DNA of 64,000 nucleotides from Ehretia macrophylla (taxonomy: Eukaryota > Streptophyta > Magnoliopsida > Boraginales > Ehretiaceae): contig CM075764.1 in the NCBI GenBank assembly GCA_037974665.1, positions 88,778,825 to 88,842,824 on the forward strand, written 5' to 3'. The position numbers were made by a program, and so were the translations under genes. Position 1 is the first letter of the stretch; every line of letters begins with the position of its first letter. Of this stretch, positions 1 to 10,690 are shown in pieces. A model generated the notes under the pieces. It made no database searches. It was not told the DNA's origin and saw only the letters and a list, made by a program, of their open reading frames with translations.

Positions 1-179
1 TAATAGACTCAAGTAGGTGTGTGCACACATGGTAAAAGTACTTGGTTTTTTTTTATACAAAAAAAAGTACTTGATAAATGGATACAGATTTCACACATTG
101 GCATATGATCATCGAAGACTGTAATGAATAGTAGAGTCTTCGTTGAAAGGACAACGTTTTGTTTTGAAGGAGACTACTT

Positions 180-690
180 GCTACAGTTTGTTGACTAACA
201 CTATTGAGTTAAAATACCATAATTTGACTTTGAAATGTATGAGAGTTGTTCTCCTCAAGTGTGAGTGGTACAATTATCAAAACGATAAGGGATTAAAGGT
301 TCATTTAAAATATTGACTGACTTATATAAATGTGAAGAAAATATACTTAAAGTATGAACCCTTTGTTTTAGCTGAATAAGCACATCCATTTTACTACGCC
401 AAGTATCCAGATTCTAAGAGAGAATGAATAAATTGGTGGGTTGTTTGTAAGATCAAACCAAGGAATCACTATGATATGCCTAGGGAAGAGCATGAAATAG
501 ATAAACACTTTCCTTTTTATATAGGCGGATGAAATGGACGTGCCATTAATACTACTGAATAATAACGATTTTTTTATTCGTTCTCCTGAGTTAGGTCAAT
601 ATATTGGACTAGTTGGAGATGATGAAGATGATAGCGATAAAAATTGTGACAATGAATCTTACAATGGTACGGAAGTAGACGATGATGAAC
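180..690 (+). pseudogene. CACTA TNP2-type transposase C-terminus (DUF4216-like), copy A
   Basis: Three plus-strand pieces read like the C-terminal DUF4216 region of En/Spm (CACTA) TNP2 transposases. They are a YYGVL-type segment near 180-300 with a CxWY motif, a PFVLAE/FYYAKYP segment near 358-410, and WWVVCKIKPRNHYDMP near 437-482. They end in an acidic tail rich in Asp and Glu that stops at 701. Internal stops (for example in AE*AHP near 376) and a one-base frame offset near 530 mean it is not translatable as one protein. The DUF4216 assignment is from memory of the family pattern. Confidence 0.65.
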
Positions 691-804
691 TGTCTTATTA
701 ATATTAGAACTAATGAAGTCAATGTGTATGAATATATATATATATATTATGTATTTGAGTGTTTGTATGATAGAATCGACATTAAAAGAGTTTAATATAT
801 AAAA

Positions 805-2150
805 TGTTTTTATATTTTGTATGTATACTTACAATACATATATACACATTGATAGCTAGAGGTAGAGGCTCTCAGAGATATCCACACTCTTTGGGTCACT
901 GTCAAGACCAAATGCTGACGGTGCTTCTAGTTCTTCATAGGCCTCTACATGTTCTGGTGATCGAGCCTTCCCTACCACCCGAGCTCCATCGCCTGGATTG
1001 TCACAGTACCTATCTGACATCCAGGAGCATGACGAGGATACGCATGTAGATATTGGTGGCACATCTACCAGCAACGACCCACGTTAGTCTACATAGCCAA
1101 AGTCATCAAGTCAAGCCGAGGGCACTACAGATTGGCAAGGGTTCGATTTTTACTTGTTAGAGGCTTATACAACATGATTGACAGATGGACGTACACATGT
1201 TTGGATGTAAAACAATGGGTAAGCATTGATTTCCATCTAATTGTGTAAAAGGTTAATTCATTTTTCCATAACAAATATAACAATATGTATATTTTATTGT
1301 TAACAAATTTGTACTAGCTGCGCGACCCTTCGAGAGTTTAAGAACATTCTTGTGGGAGGATACACCAAAGCATGGACTACATATTCAAAGGTTATGCTAG
1401 AGATTAACGATCAATGGTTTTTCTTCCTTGTGGTTATAGAGACATTACAAGTGGTATCTCTATGAGAGTCAACGCGTAAGGAAGCATTTCCATATGAAGG
1501 TAGGGGAAAGGATCAAGGACCAGTTGTACAAGACCTGTTGAGAGAACAAGAGGTTTGACTGGACTTCTGAGAAAAGTTAGGAATAGATGAAAGTGCGACG
1601 GCAGGATGGGAAATGGGTATAGAATGACTTACAGAAACAAGGATAACCGACTTAAGTCCCCATCTATGTACTACACTGGCTTCACCCTATTTCATGATAT
1701 CAAGAGGTAGATGGTGTGTATCAAAAATATTTTAATTAACTTTTGTACGTGAAATTATCTATTTCATGTCTTATACACTTGCCTAATTATTTTGGACTCG
1801 AAAAACAGCTAACTAAAATTTGTATTTGTGTTGCGCACAAGACGAAAAAGAAGGCCCGCCACTCACTTGTGCTGAGGTTTTCAAGGTGGCTCACACTAAG
1901 GGTAACAATCAGGACATCCAATTTATTGATCCGAAGGCTGGTAAAATGATAGTAAGTATTTAAATTGTATTTTTCATTTCATTAAATATGTTTAATTAAT
2001 GTAATGATAATACTATTTTTTTGAAAAATTTGACTTTATAAGAACCATATAATGAGCTACTCAAGTAGCGTGGGGTTGCGAGCCAAGCCGATCTACCGTA
2101 CTACTAGTTAATCTCGACCAGGTCTTCCGCATAGGTAGGGTAACACACGA
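805..2150 (+). pseudogene. CACTA second ORF remnant (Transposase_24-like), copy A
   Basis: Downstream of the TNP2 tail are broken plus-strand coding pieces that resemble the second protein of plant CACTA elements (Ptta/En/Spm, Transposase_24 type). There is a Ser/Pro-rich N-terminal part near 870-1085, a HYKWYLYESQRVRKHF segment near 1450, an EKEGPPLTCAEVFKVAHT segment near 1840-1900, and a YNELL...RGVASQADLP segment near 2045-2095. Introns with GT/AG ends seem to separate some pieces, but several in-frame stops remain. The copia LTR interrupts the sequence at about 2159. Confidence 0.5.
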
Positions 2151-2158
2151 TGTCCCCA

Positions 2159-2327
2159 TGAAGAGATGGAAAAGTATATATTTTCTCATATATTCAAGGG
2201 TTACATGTATACTCTATTTATAATACAAGAGTAACTATGATAAGCAACAAGGATAAGTACAAGCAGAAGTAGTTACAACAAGGTAAATCAAAACCAATAT
2301 AATTATCCCAATAATTATCTTCTATCA
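2159..2327 (-). repeat. Copia 3' LTR, copy A (169 bp)
   Basis: Read on the minus strand this starts TGATAGAAGATAATTATTGG right after a purine-rich GAGG..GCG tract and ends CATCTCTTCA, giving the usual TG...CA ends. It holds a TATA-like sequence (tattataaatagagtata) and lies directly after the RNase H end of the pol gene, as a copia 3' LTR should. The exact outer end is inferred from the CA, not from a matching second LTR, because none is present. Confidence 0.6.
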
Positions 2328-4340
2328 CGCCCCCTCAAGTGAAGCAAGGTCACGAATTGTGAGCTTGGATCGAAGGAGACGGAAACGATTAATGGACAAT
2401 CCTTTGGTCATTATGTCGGCAAGCTGATGAAGAGTAGAAATGAAACGAACAACAAGAACCCCAGAGGCAACTTTCTCACACACAAAATGTACATCTATCT
2501 CAATATGCTTGGTGTGAGCATGATAGACAGGATTAACAGTAAGATATATGGCACCAATGTTATCACACCAAAGTTTTGGAGGTGAAGTAGAGATACCCCA
2601 AGTTCAGATAAGAGAGTTTTCAACCAACATAGCTCAGTTGTAGCGAAGGCAATGGCCCTGTATTCTGCCTCTGTACTCTAACGAGATATAGTAGTTTGCT
2701 TGTGAGCAGCCTAGGAAATAAGATTCAGACCCAGAAAAATACAATAGCCATGCGAACTACGTCGATCATCCGGACAACCTGCCCAATCAGAATCCGAATA
2801 AGCATAAAGACTGAGATCACTGGACGCTTTAATGTTAAGTCCATACGAAGTGGTGTCCTTGAGATAATGTAGAATACGTTTTACGGCGGTCCAATGAGGC
2901 TCGGTCGGAGCATGCATGAACTGATACACTTTGTTCACTGCAAAGGCAATATCAGGTCTATTAATTGTTAAATATTGAAGAGCCCCTACAATACTGTGAT
3001 ATAAGGTCGGATCAGATAAGGGATCGCCCTCATGTTGCAAAAGTTGTTGATTGGGCGCAATAGGAGAGGAGACGGGTTTTGCCCCAGTGAGCTTAGCACG
3101 AGCAATAAGATCCAGTGTATACTTTTGTTGACTTAAGTGAATTCCTGTAGAACTAGAAGTAACCTGTATGCCCAAGAAATAAGAAAGGGAACCCATGTCC
3201 TTCAAGGCAAACTGTTGGTTTAATAACTTGGAAACAGAAGAAATTGTTTGCTCATTACTTCCTGTCAAAATGATATCATCAACATAAACCAACAAAAACA
3301 TAAGTTCACGAGAGTCACGACGAATAAACAGAGATGTATCAGATTTAGCTGGATGAAAACCAAGACCCTGAAGACACGAACTCAGATGAGAAAACCATGT
3401 TCGAGGAGCCTGTTTGAGCCCATAAATAGTTTTCTGTAGACGACAGACATAATCCGGAAAAGTTGGGTTAGTGTAACCTGGTGGCTGAGCCATGTAGACT
3501 TATTTAGTGAACAAACCATGGAGAAAGGCATTGTTGACATCAAACTACCTTATGGACCAATACAAAGATAACGCAATACTCAGAACAACCCGAATTGTAG
3601 TAGCTTTAACCACCGGACTGAAAGTCTCATTATAATCTACACCTGCTTCTTGACTATACCCCTTGGCAACGAGCCTTGCTTTGTAGTGATCAACTGAGCC
3701 ATCTAATTTACACTTAATGCGATACACCCATTTGCACCTAACAATATTAGCATTCTGACGTTTAGGCACCAAACTCCAAGTGGCATTGTGTAACAAAGCA
3801 TTATATTCTGAATCTATGGATGTACGCCACTGACAGGATTTAGAAGCCTGAGCATAGGTACTAGGCTCAGACACAAGAAATTGTGTGAAGACATGTGAAA
3901 CAGGAGCTTCAATCACTGTATTGAATGTCACAAAATCAGGATCTTGTCGCCGTTTTAACGTGTGATCTTTGGACCGCGTAACCATTGGGTGTTTAGATGT
4001 AGCAACAGTGTCAACTTCCATCAAAGGCACATCCAGACGTTGAGGCAAGACTCCTGAGTCAACAGTATAAATATTGGAATTTACGATGGGCAGTAGAGAG
4101 AAACTCGGACAAGTAAGCACATGGGTAGAAGCAATATTAGATGAAAGAAATCTGGACAAAGCATTGGGATGAGAGAGATGACGAAAAGAAGGGGACAAGG
4201 TGGTCCCACGCGTCAGCTGGGCTGAAAAGGATAGCAAAGCTGATGGGAAATTCTTCCATCAGCCATGGCTTTTGGTCAACCAAAAAGTTATGGATAGAAT
4301 TTTGACACGTCATCATCGTGGGGCCTAGCGTATAGTACAC
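2328..4340 (-). pseudogene. Ty1/copia pol fragment (RT-RNase H), copy A
   Basis: This is the 3' half of a copia polyprotein on the minus strand. The Ser/Pro-rich linker before reverse transcriptase ends in MVTRSKD (~3970). RVT_2 follows with [20 protein letters not shown] and [10 protein letters not shown] (~3610-3740), then GLKQAPRTW (~3400) and the catalytic YVDD (~3280). RNase H begins with YSDSDWAGCPDDRRSS (~2770). A stop shared with copy B follows WSIR near 3553, and Trp to stop (TAG) near 2710 is specific to this copy. Gag, protease and integrase are absent, so the fragment is 5' truncated. Confidence 0.9.
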
Positions 4341-4580
4341 TTACGCACAATTACATTAATACCCTCATGTTAAATGTATAAATGACTATAATTTCTCGTG
4401 GGTCCCACCAATATATTTATTTATATTGTCCAATCTACGTGGGTCCCACAACCATATCTATTTAAAATATGTAATTTACTTTGTTGCCTTTATGATCCCA
4501 TAATACTCAATTGATTGGAAATCTAAATGTCACATCACCATTTAATACAATCACATCAGCATTTAATACATTTAAAATAC

Positions 4581-5007
4581 TTCTCCCTCTACTATAAAAA
4601 ATTCCCGCTCAAAATTTCAGTGAGTGAAAACGATACAATCTGTAGATGGACGTTTTGAATTAGTAGAAAACGTATTGTTATTCGTAGTAAGGCATTTATA
4701 TTAATTGTAGAAATAGTAGAAACGTTGGGTTAATGTATAGTGCTTATATGATTATTTGTAATAAAAGTAAATTATTGTATACATTATTGTTAGTAAGTTC
4801 TCCTTCCAATAAAAAAATTTCCCACTCAAAACTTCGTTGAGTAAATAAACGATACAATCTGTAGAGGGGCATCTTCAATTAGTAGGAAACATATTGTTAT
4901 TCATAGTAAGGCTTTTATATCAATTGTAGAAATGTGAAGTTAATGTATAGCACTTACATGATTATTAGTAATAAAAGTAAATTATTATATAAATTATTGC
5001 TAGTAAA
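4581..5007. repeat. Two-unit ~217-bp tandem repeat, copy A
   Basis: Two adjacent units (about 4581-4797 and 4798-5007) share the order ttctcc..aataaaaaa, a c-ctcaaaa-tt stretch, aacgatacaatctgtaga, attagtagraaac, ttatattaattgtag and gtaataaaagtaaattatt. The units lie between the copia fragment and the MULE transposase start, so they may be part of the transposon's 5' region. No coding sequence is visible here. Confidence 0.8.
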
Positions 5008-5720
5008 ATGTCAAATCGTATCATAATTAATGGTGGATGTAAATCCAATCATTATCATATCAGAGATTAATTACTCAACTACTTAAACAACTATAATAAA
5101 TGAAGCTTAATGCCTATATAAGAAATTGTTGTAGAAAATATTTTTGCACTATATGTTCAACTAATTCATGGTTAGCAATTTTATATTTTATCATTTTTAC
5201 TATGTTTTTATAATCAATAGTGTTATTATGATACCATAAACGAAGCATATGTTGAACTGTATATTCTTATGTTTACAAAAATTGAATTTGTTAGATTATT
5301 TGTTAATTTTGTTTGTAGTATTAATTCATAAATGTTTTCTATGTTATACTTTACTAATAAGTGAGTATTTATTATTATTTGTTAATGGTATACTTATAGT
5401 ATGATTGTTGTATTAGTTTGTATGCATGGGTTAACATAGTGAAAAATATCCAGCAATGTAATATTAATTGGTAGATATGTGTTAGTATGCTGTCATATAT
5501 TATAATAAGTTAAATCTGAAAAAGTTATATTATTCAAAACTATTTCGCATGTAGCATATAGAAAATATGTATGCAGTTGTACATACGTTAATAGGGTATG
5601 TTATGTAGTATTATGTAGATTTTTAATCTTTCTCTATATAAAAGAGATTTGTGATATTATGTTTTATACACGATTGATTATAACAAGTAATTTTAATGTC
5701 ATTGTTGTAGTAATAGAAAG

Positions 5721-6143
5721 ATGAATGACAATGTGATTTCCGACGTTGGTGGTAGCTCATCAAATTTGCCACATTTGAGCAAAGAAGATATATTTAACAT
5801 GATATTTGAGTCAGAGGACGATACATTTCAATTTTACAACAATTACGCACTTGTCACTGGGAGTTTAGTGTTAGAAAAGAGAGTGTTCACAAAGATAAAG
5901 ATACAAATCAAGCAAAAAGTCGATTATTTGTTTGTTCTTGTCAGGGTTTTCGTAAGAAAGCATACTTGGAGATGCTTAATAGACAACGAGAACATCGACC
6001 CTTGACAAGATGTGATTGTACCGCAAGGCTTCGTATAAAGCTCGATAAAGTGAAGATGCATTACGTTGTAACAAACTTTGTCAAAGAACACAATCATTAG
6101 TTGGTACCTAAGTTTTGTGTATCCCAGATGCAATCGCACAGAA
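5721..6143 (+). pseudogene. FAR1-type MULE transposase, truncated copy A
   Basis: The N-terminus starts MNDNVISDVGGSSSNLPHLS and enters a FAR1 DNA-binding region (FQFYNNYALVTG). After a one-base frame change near 5855 it continues as FSVRKESVHKDKDTNQAK, a CSCQGFRKKAYLEM segment and RCDCTARLRIKLDKVK. An in-frame TAG follows at HNH*LVPK near 6098. The sequence ends at 6143, where it joins unrelated DNA. Both the frame change and this stop are present in copy B. Confidence 0.8.
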
Positions 6144-6208
6144 ACGTAATCTTTCCGATTTTAATCATTTCATTCTAGAAAAGTCCTGACATTGTATTTG
6201 ATTCTCCT
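6144..6208 (+). repeat. 65-bp footprint of an LTR-element 3' region
   Basis: From taatctttccgattttaatc to gattctcct this matches 9402-9461 and 45340-45392, which lie just upstream of the LTR-like sequence in each AKR segment. It sits exactly between the truncated MULE and a CACTA-type terminus, so it marks a rearrangement junction. Confidence 0.75.
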
Positions 6209-7424
6209 CACTACAGGAAATGAAGAATATACCGGTGCTATTTTTTACTTTTCATAGCGCTTATAAAGAGTTGTATATATTTATACCAGCGCTTAATGAA
6301 ATGCCAGTGAATCTGCCGCCGTCTTTGGCATAAGTGCCATTTCAGACAAGTGCTGGTATAAATAGACCAATGGCGGCGCTTTGTGAAAAACGCTGTCTAT
6401 GTTCAAAAACAATAAGAAAAAGTTTTGTGGCTTCTCCAAGTTTTGAACCCTTAACCTCTCTACTCATTCAATTTGTGCATGATTTTAATGATAACTTGTT
6501 GACCATCTAAGTTAGAGAATTCTTTCAATTTTAGCAATACTAAAAATTTTATATAAGAAATTTATCTATACTTGCATTGAATTTAACATACGAGTTAGAG
6601 TATCATGATGTTAATTTTTCTTTAATTCAACCAATGTAGTCCAAAACCGAATAAATTATATATTTGAAATTTTGTGCCAAGTATAATTTAAAAAATCAAA
6701 TTAAGATCAAAATGAGGCCCTTTTTGAGAAAATAATTGACCCAAACCGCCTTTCACTAGATCTTCAAAAAATACCTGATTTGAAAAAAAAAATCACTGAA
6801 AATGGACAACCGAGTAATAAGTCATGAGCTTTTAAAGTTTTACCACCTACGGTTAAGAACAAGTTTGATAACTATCAAATAGCTCAAAGGAAAATCTTTA
6901 GGCAATTTCATTTAGAATTATCAAAGAATCATCCAAATTAGAGTGTTGATCCTTTTGGTGAGGCCACAACTACTTCAAAACCCTTGTTTCACCATCCCAT
7001 TGCATAGATCTCGTTGAGATACATAAATGGGATTACTCATGCAAAAAAAAAAAAGGATCATTGAGTATAAAGTTATGCCCCTTGAAAGTTTATCAGTAAT
7101 CCATATCTTAGTAAAACAAAAGGTAACCATACCTTTAAATTTTTGATTACAACATATATGCACAATATAATGTAGATAAAAATTGATGTGTTATTCGTAT
7201 TTTATTTTTTATCCTAAGTGTGATATTTATAATTACCACTGTAATCGGATATTTAATGTAAATCAAAAACTGATATGTATGATTTAGCAACCCTTAAAAA
7301 AAATTATTTCCTTTTAATTTTTTAAACTGCTTATTATGAAACCGACTTTATAGATTTAAATTCATTAAATTTTAATATAAAATATAATTATTTATTTTCG
7401 TTAAAAAGTGTTAAGCAATATTTT
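6209..7424 (+). mobile_element. CACTA-like terminus and AT-rich stretch unique to unit 1
   Basis: It begins CACTACAGGAAATGAAG, the start typical of CACTA elements. Subterminal motifs of the gcgctt / gccgccg / ggcggcgctt kind follow to about 6400, partly as inverted pairs. The rest is AT-rich with no coding signal. No matching TTTCCTGTAGTG end was found before 7425, so element length is unknown. Sequence at 7540-7780, with similar ggcggcgtttctc-like motifs, may belong to the same element. Confidence 0.45.
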
Positions 7425-7539
7425 TTACCACTATACACGGTATTTTTTCATTATAACGACTCCCTATAGTCTTTAAAATAATTTTTTTAGTATTATAATA
7501 AAAAGTTGCCGATTCTCAACTAAAAAATTAGCAAATATT

Positions 7540-7785
7540 GATGAAAATGAATATAGGTGCAATTTAAAAAAATAAAAAATATTGTCGAAATTGAGTATAG
7601 ACGACGGTTCTTGAGAAACGCCGCATATCTGCAATTTAAAAAAATTCAAAAATTAGAGAATAGGCGGTGTTTTCGAGTAAACGCTGCCTGTTACAATTAA
7701 AAAATTAACAAACATTGTCGAAATTGCCTATAGAGGGCGGTTTATGAGAAAACGCTGCCTATCTGCAATTTAAAAAAATATCATT
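7540..7785. repeat. GGCGGCGTTT-type inverted motifs (segment 1)
   Basis: Three times a short hairpin-like motif occurs (near 7600, 7660 and 7735), each with an acggttcttgagaaacgccg-type centre, separated by tgcaatttaaaaaa spacers. The same array is at about 43435-43670. This is the look of CACTA subterminal repeats, but no terminus is attached with certainty. Confidence 0.5.
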
Positions 7786-7922
7786 TTGACATTAAGAGAA
7801 TTACCAATTATCCTGGCATCTTAAAATTGATCTCTTGACCAAAAAAAAAAAACAATTGAGGTAACATTACTGTTACTTTTGTTGTTAAACTCCATTTATA
7901 TAGGTGGATAATGTGTTAAACA

Positions 7923-8111
7923 ATGACTCAAACTTTGAGGCTTCTCAACATGCAGGTTGCAACTCTGAAGAGACCCGAGTTCGATCCAAAATTTAATGGT
8001 TTTGACCCAAATGCCATTCAAAATTTGCAGACACGTGCTAATCTTGTGCCAAATAATGCTAAATTTTCAATAGAATTTAGGATGAGGACTAATGACGTCA
8101 TATTATTATAA
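7923..8111 (+). other. Unrecognised 62-codon ORF conserved in both AKR segments
   Basis: An open frame starting MTQTLRLLNMQVATL and ending in TNDVILL is present here, and nearly unchanged as DNA at about 43818-44006. The copy differs by few substitutions, which is no better than the surrounding non-coding DNA, so coding function is not shown. I do not recognise the protein. It may be a remnant of transposon coding sequence. Confidence 0.25.
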
Positions 8112-8224
8112 GTGTAGGGATCAAAAGTTCATTTTTTGTACAAGCGTTTTTGAAAGTTGATTGAAATATCTACTTGCTTAGCAAAAAAAAAAAAGTTCAT
8201 TTTAAAAGATTAAGAACCAAGATA

Positions 8225-8577
8225 TAAACCCTTGGATAAATGATCGAAATGATCCCTTATTTTTGGACTCTGTAGTATTTTTAACCCTTATTTACAAAAC
8301 GTGACAAATTAGTCTCTTTTTTTTAAATCTATGACGCCATTAGTCCTTTTAACAATTTTTTTAGTTAGTCCCTTACCCCTCCAAAATCTGAGTTAAGCTG
8401 GTCACATGTCAGACGCATGCAATCTGCATTTAAAAAAATTAACGAAATTTGTTAAAAGGACTAATAGTGTCGCATATTTAAAAATAAGGAACTAATTTGT
8501 CACGTTTGATAGATAAGAGACAAAAATATCATAGAATCCAAAGATAAGGCCATTTTGGTCATTTACCCTAAACCCTT
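8225..8577. mobile_element. Foldback MITE with 9-bp target duplication (Mutator type)
   Basis: The element proper is 8234-8568 (335 bp). Its ends are long imperfect inverted arms of about 130 bp: ggataaatgatcgaaatgat on the left pairs with the complement of the right end, gggtaaatgaccaaaatggc. It is flanked by identical 9-bp repeats taaaccctt (8225-8233 and 8569-8577). Nine-base target duplications with long inverted ends are typical of Mutator-like elements. The counterpart in segment 2 is at about 44128-44508, with one mutated flank. Confidence 0.85.
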
Positions 8578-8579
8578 TA

Positions 8580-8786
8580 TTACACTTTCTGGAGGAGTAA
8601 TGCCCTCGTGATGGAGCATACTCTCTAAGCCGCCTCCATAGTGTAATATTGTACTGGTTTTGACCATATGTATTCTCTACGTTTTTTGCAGAACTAGTCT
8701 CTCTCATATATGATGCATCAGATATAGTATATAAGCCGCCTCTGTAATGTGCCCGCCGCGTTATAAGTGGCCATATTTGTGTAGTG
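8580..8786. other. Possible CACTA 3' terminus region
   Basis: The stretch has repeated agccgcctc...gtaat motifs (near 8630, 8732 and 8755) and ends atatttgtgtagtg, whose complement begins CACTACACAAATA. That is the form of a CACTA end with subterminal repeats. The 3 bases after it (taa) do not match those before 6209 (cct), so pairing with that terminus is unproven. Confidence 0.3.
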
Positions 8787-9511
8787 TAAACCACAATTTA
8801 CACGTACGAAATGTCTAGTGAATAAATGTGTCTTGAGTTTTGATCAAAAAAAAGAAAAAGAAAAAAAAGAATGTGTCTTGAGTTCATCAATGAAAGAAAA
8901 GAACACCTACGAACGATAGACTTTCAACTTTTTTTTTTCTTGAATTAGAAGATTCAGTAAACTAGTAAGATCCCAATGTACCAAAATACAAAAGCCAAAT
9001 ACACTAATGTTTTATGTCAGTTCTTTATTTATTTTTTGTATGGTAAGAATTTATATATTAAACTAGTGTTAAATTTTTTTTTGTATATGACAAAAATTTA
9101 ATTATATAGAAAACAGTGAAGAAAGTGATGGGCCATGATAGATAGCAATGTGGAAACCTAAATAGGGATTCAAGTTCCTAAGGAAACTAGATGCTGAATT
9201 CCTACTTGAACAAAAAAAAAGGAAAAGAAAAGAAACAACTCTCTATTCTTAACAAACACTATAAATGAGCATAGCATTTCCAAGTCTTGAAATCATCTTT
9301 GCAATGAGAACAAGATACTAGATCGCATTTGAATGCCCAAATTTGTGGCACAAAACCATTAACTTTAGCATTTGGATAAAACCTATGATGCACAAACTTA
9401 ATCTTTTCGGTTTTAATCAATCCGTTCTAGAAAAGTCCTGACATTGTATTTGATTCTCCTAATATATCCCTAGACCTTCTACCTTGTACGGAGGTTCATT
9501 TTAGGAGAGGG

Positions 9512-10405
9512 TGTGATGCTCAGGAATCCAACAGAGAATATTTCCTCAAAAGCACTTAATGAAGAGCTTGTGATCATAGTCCTTTCCGATAAAATCCAAA
9601 GAATATTTTTCAAAATTGGTAGAAATAGGTCATTTCACTTTCCAATAAGGTAACTACTTTTCTCTAGTTTATTTCATATGCTTAAAATATTCTTAATTTT
9701 TAAACTCGATACTGAATTGAGCGTCGTAGCCTATCCCCTAAAATTTTACCCACGCTTTATTTCTTCCCTTTTTGCAGGCTGTTGAGCTTGATTCCGAGCT
9801 TGAGAAGCCCGATAAGGATTTTTACCTTAACACTGATTATTGAAAAAATAACTTTCTGGATAATCATATTCCATAAACTCATGTTTGACAAATTGTTGGC
9901 AAACGAGACTAAGTGACGTATTTACTTTCCAAGCGACACTCATTGTCAAAGCATATCGTTTGAAATAAGGGGCCAAGTTATAATGATACTCTTGTGAGAT
10001 CCCTTTCGTTAGTGGGCTCTCATGAGGCTTTCCTCTCTTAGCGGCCATTGTTGAAGGCTTTCTTTAATGAGGCTGGGGAAGTGTTTAGGGTTTATTGCGT
10101 GTCCTCTTTGCTTACTCATGTCGTCTCTTTATGCCTATGTATGTAGACTAAACCTAGTGAGGAGCGACTGCCGGCCCTGATTTCGATGTGATCGCGAGAT
10201 TTTACTTGATACTCGTTGAACCCTTCGTATTTTTGGGTCCTTTATTCCTGCTCCTTCCATACGGGTGCTTGGTACCCGTTACGTTGACTTGCCTCGCAAG
10301 CCCTTGCTCCTGTTGAGCCATGGCTAAGACTTGGGCCAGGCTTGGACCTCCGTTTGCGTGTTGAAGGCCTATGGGTCAAGGGAGCCTAAGGAACTACCCC
10401 TTACA
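9512..10405 (+). repeat. LTR-like fragment upstream of AKR1
   Basis: A purine tract (ttaggagaggg, 9501-9511) is followed by TGTGATGC...AATCC. The stretch ends ...CCTTACA at 10405, giving TG...CA ends and the TGTGA/TTACA inverted tips seen in many plant gypsy LTRs. It looks like a 3' LTR with its preceding polypurine tract, the rest of the element being lost. It contains a conserved 73-codon antisense frame (9827-10048) and a short plus-strand frame after a splice-acceptor-like cag (~9779-9842). I recognise neither. Confidence 0.5.
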
Positions 10406-10600
10406 AGTTAGACACAAAACCTATTAACACAAAAAAAATTAATATTTTGACCAATTTAGCCTCAAGATGTTAGTAAATTTTCTAAGTATATGGTTGAATG
10501 GTCAATCAACTTGTTTGTTGAGTCGCCTTTTATTGACTGTATTCAAATGTATATCCTTTTTTGTGCCACTGTTACGTCGACCATAAGGCCATGCTCTCTA

Positions 10601-10610
10601 CTATATATAG
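10601..10610 (+). promoter_or_regulatory. TATA box of AKR1
   Basis: The sequence ctatatatag lies about 85 bases before the ATG, a normal distance for a plant gene with a short 5' leader. It is the best core-promoter match between the LTR fragment and the start codon. Confidence 0.6.
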
Positions 10611-10690
10611 AATGTAAGCACTTGGTGTGTTTGAAACAGAGATACCTATTACGTTCTAGCTAGTGGCACTCAATTGCAAGGAAGAAGCAA

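Larger units (their letters stand above)
1..6143. repeat. Segmental duplication, transposon block copy A
   Basis: This stretch aligns almost base for base with 18150-24343. Both carry, in the same order, a CACTA coding remnant, a minus-strand copia 3' part, an AT-rich tandem-repeat region and the start of a FAR1-like MULE transposase. Differences are scattered substitutions and small indels: a 15-bp gap in the acidic tail near 628, a much shorter TA tract near 735, and a 7-bp difference near 2725. The homology stops abruptly after 6143, in the middle of the transposase. The left edge is the window edge, so the copy may begin further left. Confidence 0.93.

Noticed and set aside
856..1074. Antisense frame in the CACTA remnant, also at 19055-19261
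   Set aside because: Shadow of the plus-strand Ser/Pro-rich coding remnant. It has no independent support.
6209..8786. One complete CACTA element from CACTACAGG to GTGTAGTG
   Set aside because: The 3-bp flanks (cct and taa) disagree, and part of the interval is shared with segment 2 while the left end is not. Kept only as two low-confidence pieces.
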